Assembly: GCA_900491605.1 (NCBI GenBank)
Contig: UESW01004256.1
Coordinates: 1 to 64,000, forward strand
DNA length: 64,000 bases
Direction of reading: 5' to 3'
Source: Calamus simplicifolius
Lineage: Eukaryota; Streptophyta; Magnoliopsida; Arecales; Arecaceae
Part shown: positions 1-10,752 of the stretch, piece after piece
How the letters are laid out: every line of letters begins with the position of its first letter
Position numbering within the stretch: the first letter of the stretch is position 1
The notes under the pieces: model-generated
What the model saw: the letters and a program-made list of their open reading frames with translations, nothing else
What the model was told of the DNA's origin: nothing
Database searches by the model: none
Translations under genes and position numbers: made by a program

Positions 1-271
1 GCCCATGTGATGGACCTGACCCATCTCTACATCATGGAGGAGGGAATGCCCATGATTTGGGGTATCATCATGAAGCCAAAGGTTGGGACGTTGGTTTCAT
101 AGGATAATCAATTTTTATTTTTTAGGGATGCAGTTTGGTGTTGTAATCCTAACATTATCATTATAACAAATATCCTAAATTTGTTAGAATAATTTGTTAT
201 TAACTTGATATGGTTGAATGGTTAGGTGGTTGAAACAAAATATCCTTTTATGGAACCACACAACCTCCTCT

Positions 272-286
272 TCATATATAAAAAGG
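272..286 (+). promoter_or_regulatory. TATA-box-like site before a pyrimidine-rich leader
   Basis: The stretch CATATATAAAAAGGAG is a good TATA-box match. It is followed by about 400 bases of CT-rich, repeat-rich sequence and then by AATAAAAAA-type sequence near 874. TATA, leader and polyadenylation-like signal in this order resemble the U3-R-U5 of an LTR, possibly one beginning with TGTTAG near 184. No partner LTR, primer binding site or target duplication is visible, so this may equally be an ordinary plant promoter. Confidence 0.3.
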
Positions 287-400
287 AGAGAGACGCCCCC
301 TTGAATAGACATGCTTAATTCCTCTTTTTCTCTCTTTTGGATGCCTAACATCCACTTTCTCTCTCTAGAATGTCCTTTTTTTTCTTTAGGATGTTCCTCT

Positions 401-494
401 CTCTCTTGGATGGGTTGAAAGCTCTTCTCACTCTCACGTCCCTCTTTCTCTCTTGGATGGGTTGAAAGCTCCTCTCACTCTCACGTCCCTCTTT
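401..494. repeat. Two tandem copies of a 47-bp CT-rich unit
   Basis: The unit starts CTCTCTTGGATGGGTTGAAA and runs through CTCACTCTCACGTCCCTCTT. Copy 1 is at 401-447 and copy 2 at 448-494, nearly identical. It lies downstream of the TATA-like site, in what would be transcribed leader if that promoter is real. Confidence 0.8.
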
Positions 495-530
495 CTTACG
501 TGGTTGAAGGAAGGCTTTCTCTCTTCTTGG

Positions 531-686
531 TTGATCAAGATTTGATCTTGATCAAAAAATCTTTCCTTTCTTTATTGATCAAGATTTGATCTTGATCAAG
601 AATTTATTTTCTTTGATAGTTCAAGATTTGATTTTGATCAAGAAATCTTTTCTCTCCTGATTGATCAAGATTTGATCTTGATCATG
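531..686. repeat. Array of four palindromic TTGATCAAGAT dyads
   Basis: A dyad with 11-bp arms (TTGATCAAGAT and its exact reverse complement) around a TTG centre occurs at 531-555 and 575-599. A degraded version lies at about 612-640 and a nearly perfect one at 661-685. The copies are spaced about 40-46 bp apart and separated by CTTTCTTT-type sequence. The arms could pair as a hairpin in DNA or RNA. No protein-binding role can be assigned from the sequence alone. Confidence 0.85.
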
Positions 687-1106
687 AAATTGTTCTCTCT
701 TGATTTGAAAAATCAATTGAAGAAGAAAAGAGGCGCTAGCACCCCTCACTAGAAGGTCATCATCCAATCTTAGGAGGACATTCAAAGATCTCCGCGCGGA
801 TCACCATTAGAGGCCAGACTCGTGGACGGCTAGTGGTAAATCATTTACTAGCTTCATCAGGCTTCATCCCCAATAAAAAACACATGTATGATCTATTATT
901 TAATCATGTATTATTTTTTGTTAACTGAATCTGTTCTCTGAGGATCATGAGCTTTGGAAATTAAATTCGTATTTATTTTATTTTTCACTACATGATATAT
1001 AAATTTGATTATATAAAATATACAAAATTTCAAACACTAGAGGCTCCTTTCTCCTACTCCTATGTGTTCATCACTTACTCCTATTTTGTTGCATTCCCTG
1101 CAAGTA

Positions 1107-1466
1107 GGTTGGCTCAAGTTGAATTTTGATGGCTCCATAAAATAAACTTCAGCGGGGGCTGGTTACTTTGCACATGATGAAGTTGGAAGGTTCATTTCTG
1201 CAGCAGCTATTCTACTATGTAATGTTTCAATGTTTTGGGTAGAATTAACAGCAATATGATATGGTCTGAAGAAACTTCTCACTTATACACCTCAGTACAG
1301 ATTTGTGATTTAAGGAGACTTCCACACTATGTTGTTTTGGATTCAGTCTCCATCCCAATACTTCCATACATTTGTTCGAGGTATTCAATGGTTGCTTACT
1401 TCTACTGGCTTCCAATGGAAGATTTGTTATACTTTTCTGCATAATCTTATCAGTAGATGCTCATGA
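1107..1466 (+). pseudogene. LINE-type RNase H domain relic
   Basis: Translation from 1107 gives GWLKLNFDGS, a stop, then SAGAGYFAHDEVGRFISAAA, VELTAI, a stop, YGLKKLL and later GDFHTMLFWIQS. This is the order of the plant RNase H-like domain found at the C-terminus of many LINEs: the strand carrying the first Asp in DGS, a glycine-rich turn, the Glu-containing helix, and a GD strand. At least three in-frame stops are present, at the codon after SIK, after VELTAI and after YRFVI. No upstream reverse transcriptase is visible, so this is a short dead fragment. It could also descend from a host RNase H-like gene. Confidence 0.6.
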
Positions 1467-2341
1467 TGTCAGCTTTCCTTATCGCTTTTGAGCTTTCCCA
1501 CTACCAAAAAAAGGAACTGGCTGCTGGAACAGGCATTCGTTGTTCCATTTGTGCTGGCACTTTAGTTGTTTATATCTTTCATTATGTTGGAATTAGTTTT
1601 ATATCTTTCGAGAAATATGTGGGCATGTGCTCTCTTTTTTGGGATCATAAAACTTGGGGCCGGACAAAGGATTCGTTACATATTTTGTTACTTTATTGCA
1701 AAGAAAGTTCAGTAGAACACATTTCCATGGCTTAAATAAACAAAATTTAGCGCTGCCTTTTGAATTAAAAAAAAAATCTTCTAGGCCTCCTTTCTAACGG
1801 TGCACGCATATAATTGAGGCACCTGATCATCAGTGGTAACAGTAATGTTCATAAATCTTGCAAATATGACTCCCAACTCTTTGGGGTGCTCAAGAACCCT
1901 GTATTCACATTGCTATTTCTATATTTATATGAAATTTTATAAAAATTTCTGCTAATAGAAATACCTCTTCAAATGCTATACCTGATATTCATTGTATTTT
2001 ATCTTAACTGATATTCTAGGCTTGCAAAAAAAAATTTGCTCAGTATCTCATCTCCTCATCCGATCCATATTAGCTCTCATGCAAGGTTGATGAAAAAAAT
2101 CATAGCAAGTTAGATAAAAGAAACTGAATTAATGGTAACATCCAGTGACTTCTTACATCATATTTTGGGACACTCCAAGCAACTCATATTCAACTTCAAC
2201 AACTCTGCAATTTATCATCTAAAGGAAAAGGAAAGAAGGGAAAGAGAAGAAAAGAAAATAGGTGAAAAACAGAGCGGAGAGTTGTGGCGTTCCAAATGAG
2301 ACTTCTCCATAACACTTGGAAGCTGGTTACCAGGTGGAACG
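1467..2341. other. AT-rich intergenic sequence, no gene seen
   Basis: Six-frame reading gives only short frames with no recognisable motif. One open frame at 1457-1735 on the plus strand lacks family features. There are A-runs near 1769 and 2026 and a purine-rich stretch near 2222-2280. I see no RNA gene or terminal repeats. Confidence 0.5.
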
Positions 2342-2494
2342 TCACAGTATGTCCTGGGGTTTCAAATCGAGATGCTTAGCAATACATGATGAGAACTGAT
2401 TCAAGGGTCTGCCCAGCGCCGTGAAGTGGTCTGAAACAGTTTTGTAATGCTGAAGCCCGTCACATACTATAAAGGTAGGCTGCTCCATGACAAC
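2342..2494 (-). other. Possible terminal exon (51 codons), function unknown
   Basis: On the minus strand an intron-acceptor-like CTTCTGATAG precedes an open stretch of 50 codons starting VVMEQPTFIV and ending DLKPQDIL before TGA. A second acceptor-like site (TTTCTTTACTCAG, about 2792-2804) precedes another short frame beginning FMFQLLEELTGLTGD. Both lie downstream of the resistance pseudogene, whose last codons run into a donor-like GTAAGTAT. One reading is a spliced 3' untranslated tail of that gene; another is an unrelated small gene; chance is also possible. I do not recognise the peptide. Confidence 0.2.
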
Positions 2495-2830
2495 CTATCA
2501 GAAGCAATGAATAACTGATCAGGTGTTAGAAGAGTATATATAACGCTTTGAACTGAATTTGCTGCAAAAGCCACACGCTATGAAACTAAATCATGATTTT
2601 CTGCTGATACCTTTGCACAATGCCCTCCAGAGTCCATCAGCTTGAGAAATCCTTGGAAATTTCAAATGCCAGGAAATAGAGAATGCGTGCTTAAAGCCTC
2701 AAACATATACCACCACATATCTGCGATCTAATGAGAGAATCCCCAGTCAGGCCAGTGAGCTCTTCAAGCAATTGGAACATGAATCTGAGTAAAGAAAACA
2801 GAAAAGGAAAACAAGCTGGAAAATAAGGAC

Positions 2831-3963
2831 TCAAGCAAACTGTTGTCCTTATATAATATTGTGATCAGGCCATTAATATATGGATAATGCAAAATGTTAC
2901 TGACGGATAGAGGAAATAAACTGAGAGTGGACCTAAAGAACAGAAATAGTAGTGACTTTGCTGAATCTTCTTATAGTACTTATACAGTTCCCTCATTCAC
3001 ATGCAAGTGGGGGACGCCAACTGTCTTTGGCCAATCAGCTCCCTACTCCTGAAGGCAATGCTCCTTCAAGATCTGGCATATTGTGACATACAATTCCCCA
3101 AGCAAGATCAGCAAGCCATAACATGAGACTTTAAATAATGAAAGTGAATAAGGCGATTGTGGATAATGAAGTCCTAAACCTGTACTCAGATGATATTGGT
3201 TAAGCACAATCTTAGCTGTTATTTCTACAAACCTGTTAATATCCTGAACATTTTGGTTATTAACAAACCTAATCTCATCTGTCCTCAAAAAATTCACTGA
3301 ATCCCATCAAATTCCTAAATAAGGCTCCTTCATAGCAGCACATGGAGAGACAAATAGGATGCTAATGCACAGATTGAGCACAAATCAGGCTGTAATTTTT
3401 TGTACCAGCCATACACTCACAAATACATGTGCAAGTATCATTATATTGTATTTCAATGCAATGCCCTCGTAAAGCTGGTTGCGTCATAACCTTAGAAATG
3501 TAAGTAGGTACAAAGATGTTGGATAAAATTGATTAGGTGCAAGATTGCCATCAGATATAAAATGAGATTGCTAGATCATAAAACAAAATACAAACTTGCG
3601 GTTAACCTAGACATAACACAGGCCTTCATATACCTAGAGGTAACATTATATCTTGTACAAGGATCGAATTGTTCTTTAGGTGCAATAGACTACCTTTGGA
3701 ACTTCAAAAAATGTATTGCTAGCACAAACTATAGAAACTGGATTTTCTTGAATCGGAGATCTGATTACAGAGAGTTTACTGATGTCTTTAAGCCATAGAA
3801 ATATGTACTTGATTGAAATAAGGTATTAGGAAGAAATAGGAAGAAAAGAAGAATGGGAGGGCGGATAATACTGTCCTTCATAATCCATCATCCTTGTACA
3901 TTACTATAATTCGAAATCGTTAATACACAAAGCAAATGTAATGCATACGAAAACAAAAGCTAA
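2831..3963. other. Intergenic or intronic sequence downstream of the resistance pseudogene
   Basis: This is AT-rich sequence without a recognisable coding domain. The open frames at 3043-3297 (minus) and 3529-3798 (plus) show no family motif. The minus strand has GTAAGTATAT at about 3964-3955, right at the end of the resistance-gene frame. The stretch could therefore hold introns of a spliced 3' end. Confidence 0.35.
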
Positions 3964-4180
3964 TTATATACTTACGAAATTGTAAGTAGCAGACATTTGT
4001 ATGATTTCCTGGTCAATACATATCAAAGGTACGTGAGCAATATTTGGCCATTCAGGTCCTGTCGCCTTTTGGCATTGTTGCTTCAACCGCGGGCATCCAG
4101 AGAAATGCAATTCTTTAAGTGAGGCAGGTAAGACATTCTTGGGCATTGACGTGATCTCAGGACAGTCGTGCACGGTCAAC
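3964..4180 (-). pseudogene. NB-LRR resistance pseudogene, 3' piece (last LRRs)
   Basis: The minus strand encodes about 70 residues including TVHDCPEITSMPKNVLPASL, LKELHFSGCPRLKQQC and GPEWPNIAHVP. This is the usual end of plant CC-NB-LRR proteins: a last leucine-rich repeat with a C-x-L core, then G-x-x-W-x-x-I-x-H-x-P. The fragment starts abruptly at the target duplication TCAAC (4176-4180) of copia A. Taking out that element plus one TSD copy brings the frame directly onto the LRR at 9402-9691, where the last host codons read TVLKKL. The two pieces were therefore one exon. The frame closes at 3964 beside a donor-like GTAAGT, so the native end may have been spliced. Confidence 0.85.
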
Positions 4181-4702
4181 TGTTAGGGTTTAGACCTGTG
4201 ATTAATAGCAATGGGATTCCCTGTTGAACAAGGATTTCTAATCCTGTTAGGTTTAGACCTTGATGAATAACAATGGGATTCCCTGTTGAACAAGGATTTC
4301 TAATCCTGTTAGGTTTAGACCTTGATGAATAGCAATGGGATTCCCCTCAACAAGAACTAGAACTAAGGATTTCTAATCCTGTTAGGTTTACTTCTTGAAA
4401 GGAGGAAGATGGGGAGGAGAAAGAAAGGGCTGCCGCCCTATGATGAGAGAAGGGAATTTTTGGGAGAAAAGAATCTGTTCTCTATTCCATCCAAACCCTA
4501 GAGACTAGAGTTTAAATACATCCACGAAGTGGGCCAGGCCCAGACTCAACAAAAAACTCCCATGGACTAAACCAATGAGATTAAACTAATCCCCAAGCCC
4601 GTGTACACCCGTGACTTGATTTAATCTCAACCCTTGGACTCAAACCCAGCCCAATACAAGTTAGCCCACCTGGGCCTTGATAGCACCACACCAGGCCCAA
4701 CA
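4181..4702 (-). repeat. Copia A 3' LTR with tandemly repeated U5 end
   Basis: 522 bp. The end next to the host DNA holds repeated units of about 60 bp (GGTTTAGACCTTGATGAATA ... CTAATCCTG), in three full copies plus a fourth that differs internally. Copia B has only one such unit, which accounts for the 130-bp difference in LTR length. Confidence 0.95.
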
Positions 4703-4715
4703 ATCTCCACCTTGG
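4703..4715 (-). other. Copia A polypurine tract
   Basis: The minus strand reads CCAAGGTGGAGAT directly before the TGTTGGG start of the 3' LTR. This is the usual plus-strand primer of plant copia elements. Confidence 0.9.
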
Positions 4716-4720
4716 TGCTT

Positions 4721-7700
4721 TCAAGGCCTCAGCACGTCCACTGTGTCCATCAGCTTTAACAACGAAATACACTTTTGAAAACTGTCCCGTGGAAGAACCT
4801 TAGTCAGTGCATCTGCTGGATTTTCTTTGGTGTATACCTTCACCAGCTCCACCTCACCATCTTCCACCAGCTCTCTGATCCTGTGGTATCTGAGGTCAAT
4901 GTGCTTCGTCCTGGCATGATAGACTGCATTCTGCGCAAGCATCAGAGCACTCTGGCTGTCACTATGCACCTGGACAACCTTCTGATCAAGTCCCATCTCC
5001 AGCATCAAGCCCTTCAGCCAAAGAGCTTCCTTTGCTGCCTCTGTGATACCTATGTATTCTGCCTCCGTGGTAGATAAGGCTGTGATGGGCTGCAGACATG
5101 ATCTCCACGATACTGGACCACCAAACAGGCTGAACACAAAGCCTGTTGTGGATCTCCTAGTGTCCACATCTCCACCAAGTCTGCATCCACATACCCATAT
5201 AACTGCCCACGAGCCTCCTTGGATAAGTTGGATCTCTCAGCATCTTCTTGCTGTCCATAGCAAATACCAACCCCAACTGTACCTACCAAGTACCTGAAGA
5301 TTCCCTTCAGTGCTCGCCAGTGCTCCCTACCAGGCTGCGCCATGAACCTGCTCACCTGGCTCACTGCATGGGCTATGTCTGGCCTACAACATACCATGGC
5401 ATACATAAGGCTCCCAACACCAGAAGCATATGGTACCTTCTCCATCTCCTGAGCCTCCACCTCAGTCTGTGGTGACATGGTCTTCGATAAGGAAAAATGT
5501 GCTGCCAAAGGTAGTGCTGTCGGTTTGGCATCCTTCATCCCATATCGCTCCAGAATCCTTTTAATGTAGCCACCCTGACTCAGATGCAGCACACCCTTGG
5601 ATCTATCTCTGATGATTTCCATCCCTAGGATCTTCCTGGCTGGCCCCAGATCCTTCATCTCAAACTCCCGAGACAAAGCTATCTTCAGTTCCTGTACAGC
5701 CTTCTTACTCTTGCATGCTATCAGCATGTCATCTACATACAAGAGTAAGTACATCCTAGACCCATCATCCAGAGATTTAACATACACACAAGAATCATAC
5801 TCACACCTGAAAGTCCAATGCTCCTAACATAAGTGTCAAATCTCTTGTACCACTGCCTCGGCGACTGCTTCAGCCCATACAGAGATTTCTTCAGCAAACA
5901 GACTTTCCCATCTGATCTTGGTTCTCTAAACCCTGGTGGCTGCTCCATGTAGATGCTCTCCTCCAAATGACCATGGAGGAATGCTGTCTTCACATCCATC
6001 TGCTCCAGCTCCAAGTCCTGAGCTGCTACAATACTCAATAATAGTCTGATGGAAGTGTGCCTGACAACTGGAGAAAATATCTCACCATAATCGATGCCTT
6101 CTTTCTGAGAGTATCCTTTGGCCACTAGTCTTGCCTTATACCTGATACCCTCTTGTTCTGAAGCTCCTTCCTTGCGCTGATAAACCCATTTACAACCAAT
6201 GGGTTTCTTTCCTTGTGGCAGCTGGACCACCTGCCACGTATTATTGCTGTGAAGAGACTGCATTTCCTCTGCCATAGCATGGATCCACCTATCTCTATCC
6301 TGACTTTCCATAGCCTCCTCATAGGTGAAAGGGTCTCCATTCGCTGTCACCAGGGCATATGACAACGAATCCTCAAAGCCGTATCGAACTGGTGGTCGCA
6401 CGTTCCTCCTGGGCCTTTGCTGTGCGATCCCAGTATCAGTCCCCTGTCCAGCTGCATCCTGCTGAACTCCCTGGCTTCTACCCCCTCTGTCAGTCCTCTC
6501 CACCTGAATCTCAAATCCTCCTGGTCCACTAGCAAATGGCACAACTGTATAGGAGGTTGTCTGACTAGTGTTACCGTGTTCTACCTCCTGTAGTCCCTGC
6601 TGTGCATCCATGCCACTTCTGTTCTGGAGGATTGAGCTCTCATCAAAGGTTACATCTCTGCTGATGACAACCTTCTTCTCCAAGGGGTCCCATAGCCGAT
6701 ACCCCTTGACTCCTCGCGGGTAGCCTAGGAACACCATCTTCTTAGACCTGGCATCCAACTTACTCCGCTCCCCAGCTCCAACATGCACATATGCTGTGCA
6801 TCCAAACACCCTTAGATGGTTTAGGCTTGTCTTCCTTCCAGACCATATCTCCTCTGGAATGTCTCCATCTAACCTGGTGTGCGGTGACCGATTGACCAAG
6901 TAGCTAGCTGCATCTACTGCGTCAACCCAGAACATCTTTGGAAGCCCTGCCTGCAGCCTTAAGCATCTTGCCTTTTCCAATAGTGTTCTGTTCATCCTCT
7001 CAGCCACCCCATTCTGTTGAGGAGTTCCCATCACCGAGAAGTGCCTTCTGATGCCCCACTCCTCACAAAAAATCTGGAACTCCCTGCTGGTGTATTCCCC
7101 GCCATTATCAGACCTCAGACACTTCACACTTTTACCCTGCTCCTTCTCCACCTCAGCCTTCCAGATTTTGAACTTGGTGAAGACCTCTGATTTCTCCTTC
7201 ATAAAGTAGATCCACAGCTTCCTTGAGAAATCATCTATCAGGGTCATAAAGTATCTGGCCCCATTCCTTGCAGAAACTGGGGCTGGTCCCCAGACATCTG
7301 TGTGTACTAACTCCAGGGGTTCAGCACTCCTAGCTGTGCTGACTGAGAACTGTACTCTCCTCTGCTTTCCCATCTGACAAGGCTCACAGATCTCCATATC
7401 TCCGCTACTCAAGTCTGGAAGCAGACCTCTCTTGCTCAGTTCTTTCATCCCCTTGTCTCCCATGTGGCCCAGGCGGTAATGCCACATCCTGTACACATCC
7501 CGGGGATCTTGCTCCACAGCTGCCACCTCAGATTTCACAGTCATCACAGAGCCCTCCATCTTGTATAGATTATTTTCCAGCCTCCTCCCTCTCATCACCA
7601 CCATGGCTCCATTGGAGATGTTCAGAACTCCACTCCTGGCACGACTGCTGAAGCTGTATCCAGTCCGCTCCAAGTACCCCAGTGATACCAGATTCTTCTT

Positions 7701-8743
7701 GAGTTCTGGAACATGCTTCACACTGGTAAGAGTGCGCACCATACCATCAAACATCCTCACCCTCACTGTGCCAATACCTGCCACCTTGCAAGGGTGATTA
7801 TCTCCAAGAGTCACATTCCCCTCCTCAACCTCTGTGTAAGTACTGAACCACGACCGGTTGGGAGTGTAATGATGAGAACAGGCTGAATCCAAGGTCCACA
7901 TCTCTGTGCTGTGCCTGTGATCATCTGATACAACCAAGAGATCATCCTCCACCTCCTGATCTGCAACTGTACTCACAGACTCAGATCCTCCTTTTTCTCC
8001 CTTCTGATTTTTCCACTTAGGACAATTCTTCTTAAAATGTCCTACCTCTCCACACTTATAGCACTTCAGCTCTCTCTTGCCTTTCCTGGACTTTGATCGT
8101 CCTCCAGACTTACTTCTGTCCCTGCCCCTACCTCTGCCTGTCCTTTCCCCAACTGATAGACCCTCCTGGGGAACAGCTTCCTTGGTCATCTTCTCCCTCT
8201 GCTCATTCGTCCGAAGCACCGAGACAATATCTTCATAAATTAATGTCTCCTTCCCATAGAGCAGTGTTGTGACCAATGAGTCATAAGACGTGGGCATTGA
8301 ACATAAAAGCAGAAGTGCTTTATCTTCTTCCTCCATCTTGACCCCGACATTCAGAAGTTCATTGCTCATCTGGTCGAATATTTGGATGTGACCAGCACAT
8401 CTCCACCTTCTGACATCCGAAGGCTGTAGAGGCGCTTCTTCAACATCAACTTGTTGCACATATTCTTCCCCATATAGAGGGTGTGCAACTTCGTCCAGAG
8501 TCCCTTCGGGGTCTTCTCCTCCAGCACTGAATAGAGGACTGAATCCGCCAGACAGCCCCTGATCATTGAACATGTCTTCTTCTCCAATAAAATCCACTGC
8601 TTGTCTGTCATCCCATCTGGCCTTTCCTCCAAAGCCAAATCTAAACCCTGCTGCACAAGGAGGTCCTCTACCCGGACTTTCCACATGGAGAAACTTCCCT
8701 TCCCATCAAACTTCTCAACCTCTATTTTTATGCTACTCCCCAT
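4721..8743 (-). pseudogene. Copia A gag-pol polyprotein, three frameshifts
   Basis: One long minus-strand frame from MGSSIKIEV (8743). It contains: gag; a CCHC knuckle CYKCGEVGHFKKNC; protease with WTLDSACSHH; integrase with a CEPCQMGK zinc segment and the catalytic D, D, E in VHTDVWG, LRSDNGGEY and GVAERMNRT; RT with KARLVAKGYSQ, MDVKTAFLHG and YVDDM; and RNase H with ALSTTEAEYIG and YHARTKHIDLRYH. The length and order suit a copia polyprotein of about 1,340 codons. Three breaks are visible. A missing base in gag near 8391 is private to this copy (B has one more C). One lies in RT near 5801-5812 and one before RNase H near 5179; both of these are also in copy B. No in-frame stop was noticed elsewhere. 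It cannot make an intact polyprotein. Confidence 0.93.
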
Positions 8744-8859
8744 GGCCAATTCAAAAAATAGCACAAAAATAAATTTTATAAAATAGAGAAGTACCTTGAT
8801 GAGATTCTGTTGAAATTATTTCAACTCCTTGAAGGCCTCCAGATTACTCCTTGAACCAG

Positions 8860-8871
8860 GCTCTGATACCA
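8860..8871 (-). other. Copia A primer binding site (initiator tRNA-Met type)
   Basis: The minus strand reads TGGTATCAGAGC two bases inside the 5' LTR. This is the standard match to the 3' end of plant initiator tRNA-Met. Confidence 0.95.
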
Positions 8872-8873
8872 CT

Positions 8874-9396
8874 TGTTAGGGTTTAGACCTGTGATTAATA
8901 GCAATGGGATTCCCTGTTGAACAAGGATTTCTAATCCTGTTAGGTTTAGACCTTGATGAATAATAATGGGATTCCCTGTTGAACAAGGATTTCTAATCCT
9001 GTTAGGTTTAGACCTTGATGAATAGCAATGGGATTCCCTCTGAACAAGAACTAGAACTAAGGATTTCTAATCCTGTTAGGTTTACTTCTTGAACCAGGAG
9101 GAAGATGGGGAGGAGAAAGAAAGGGCTGCCGCCCTATGATGAGAGAAGGGAATTTTTGGGAGAAAAGAATCTGTTCTCTATTCCATCCAAACCCTAGAGA
9201 CTAGGGTTTAAATACATCCATGAAGTGGGCCAGGCCCAGACTCAACAAAAACTCCCATGGACTAAACCAATGAGATTAAACTAATCCCCAAGCCCGTGTA
9301 CACCCGTGACTTGATTTAATCTCAACCCTTGGACTCAAACCCAGCCCAATACAAGTTAGCCCACCTGGGCCTGATAGCACCACACCAGGCCCAACA
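8874..9396 (-). repeat. Copia A 5' LTR
   Basis: 523 bp, with the same repeated U5 unit as the partner LTR. Differences from 4181-4702 include ATAATAATGG for ATAACAATGG, CCAGGAGG for AAGGAGG, GGGTTTAAAT for GAGTTTAAAT, and single-base indels in an A-run and in GGGCCTTGATAG. GTTTAAATACATCC on the plus strand may mark the promoter side. Confidence 0.95.
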
Positions 9397-10344
9397 TCAA
9401 CTTCTTGAGCACGGTAAGGGTCGCCAAATTAGGAGGAAGAAGCTTAAGTTTGTGGCAATTAGAAAACTTAAGCTCTTGGAGTGAGGTCAGTTGCTGAAGC
9501 CACATCTCCTGCTCCTTGCTAAAGCAAACAAGACTGCAACTGGAAATATTCAGAATCTGGAGTGCTGGTAGGCTTCCCAAGAGAATCCCTGGATTGTTGA
9601 CTAGGAGATCTTGATCCATAAGTAGATAATTGAGAGATTGCAAACCCCGCATCTTCTGTGGTTCTTGAGGCTGTAAGAAATTGCACAACATTGGACATCC
9701 TGCGATCTTTAATTTCTTCAGGTTAGTGAGGGCCTATAAATCCTCTTGGAAACTCAGCTTTGGGCAGTCCGAGAGGCATAAGTCTTTAAGGGCAGCTAGG
9801 ATACACAATGATAGAGATGTCATGTGCTGATATTAGAATACTCTAAGAGGGTGAGCAAGGTGAATCTTTGAAGGCATTCAGCTAATGAACTGCCAAGGTC
9901 ACCACATGAGTTGATTTTGAGCTCTGCAACTGGTAAGTTCAGACAGAGGATGGCCAGTTTTGTCAACTTCATACATTGCTTTGCTTTATATGGAGTCTCC
10001 GGAGGCAAGGAAATAAAGCCTTCTACTTCTGACCACTCCTCACATTTCCCCAAGTCTTTTAGTGTCAGATCCTCCAAAGATGGAACACCACATCATCTTT
10101 GCCATAGAGTTCATCACCAATTTTTCTTAGTGTAGGCATTGTTTTCAATATGCGCCAGAGCCCTAAGAAAGGGAAGTTGCCCAAGGGGTGGGAGGATTGT
10201 CAGCAAGTCACAAGAACATAGATGAATAGACGTCAGATAACGAAATGTTCTCTATTCACCAACCAACTTGGAAATATTTATCACCGGTGATAACCTTTGA
10301 TTCCTAGTTCTTTGAGATCACAACAAGGTTTGAGGCCTTCAAGT
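9397..10344 (-). pseudogene. NB-LRR resistance pseudogene, middle piece (LRRs)
   Basis: The minus strand encodes leucine-rich repeats between copia B (TSD CAAGT at 10340-10344) and copia A (TSD TCAAC at 9397-9401). Recognisable pieces in order are LEGLKPCCDLKELGIKGY, FPSWL, LGNFPFLGLWRI, LRKIGDELYG, MEDLTLKDLGKCEEWSEVE, LTKLAILCLNLPVAELKI, a CPKLSFQ repeat, LTNLKKLKIAGCPMLC, and LTSLQELKFSNCHKLKLLPP. This is the usual LRR order of plant RGA-type proteins. Damage includes two adjacent stops at 10283-10278, frameshifts between about 10270 and 10078 and near 9815, and a TAG at 9736-9734. The middle of the LRR domain is thus dead independently of the insertions. Confidence 0.85.
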
Positions 10345-10734
10345 TGTAAGGGTTTAGACCTTGATGAATAACAATGGGATTCCCTGTTGAACAAGGATTT
10401 CTAATCCTGTTTGGTTTAGACCTTCTTGAAAAGGAGGAAGATGGGGAGGAGAAAGAAAGGGCTGCCGCCCTATGATGAGAGAAGGGAATTTTTGGGAGAA
10501 AAGAATCTGTTCTCTATTCCATCCAAACCCTAGAGACTAGGGTTTAAATACATCCACGAAGTGGGCCAGGCCCAGACTCAACAAAAAACTCCCATGGACT
10601 AATCCAATGAGATTAAACTAATCCCCAAGCCCGTGTACACCCGTGACTTGATTTAATCTCAACCCTTGGACTCAAACCCAGCCCAATACAAGTTAGCCCA
10701 CCTGGGCCTTGATAGCACCACACCAGGCCCAACA
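10345..10734 (-). repeat. Copia B 3' LTR
   Basis: 390 bp with a single U5 unit where copia A has several. It is followed inside the element by the polypurine tract at 10735-10747 (minus strand CCAAGGTGGAGAT). Confidence 0.95.
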
Positions 10735-10752
10735 ATCTCCACCTTGGTGCTT

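Larger units (their letters stand above)
4181..9396 (-). mobile_element. Ty1-copia element A (Tork-like), full length with TSD
   Basis: This is a complete 5,216-bp LTR retrotransposon on the minus strand. LTRs lie at 4181-4702 and 8874-9396, beginning TGTTGGGCC and ending CCCTAACA on the minus strand. The 5-bp target duplication TCAAC is at 4176-4180 and 9397-9401. Polypurine tract and initiator-Met primer binding site sit next to the LTRs. Domain order gag, zinc knuckle, protease, integrase, RT, RNase H is that of Ty1-copia; motif wording is closest to the Tork (Tnt1-like) lineage. The LTRs differ at about eight places, so it is not brand new. It lies in the LRR exon of the resistance pseudogene, in the same orientation. 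Confidence 0.97.

Noticed and set aside
1..900. Confident call of a solo LTR
   Set aside because: TATA, leader and AATAAA-like order is suggestive, but neither a second LTR, a primer site nor matching flanks could be found.
4775..5077. 100-codon plus-strand frame opposite copia A RNase H (also 10807-11109 in B)
   Set aside because: Identical shadow frame opposite the RNase H coding sequence in both copies, with no domain of its own.
5733..8684. Taking the 983-codon frame of copia A with its N-terminus MESPGRGPPC as the true protein start
   Set aside because: The first part is the wrong frame upstream of the gag frameshift. The real gag start is MGSSIKIEV at 8743.
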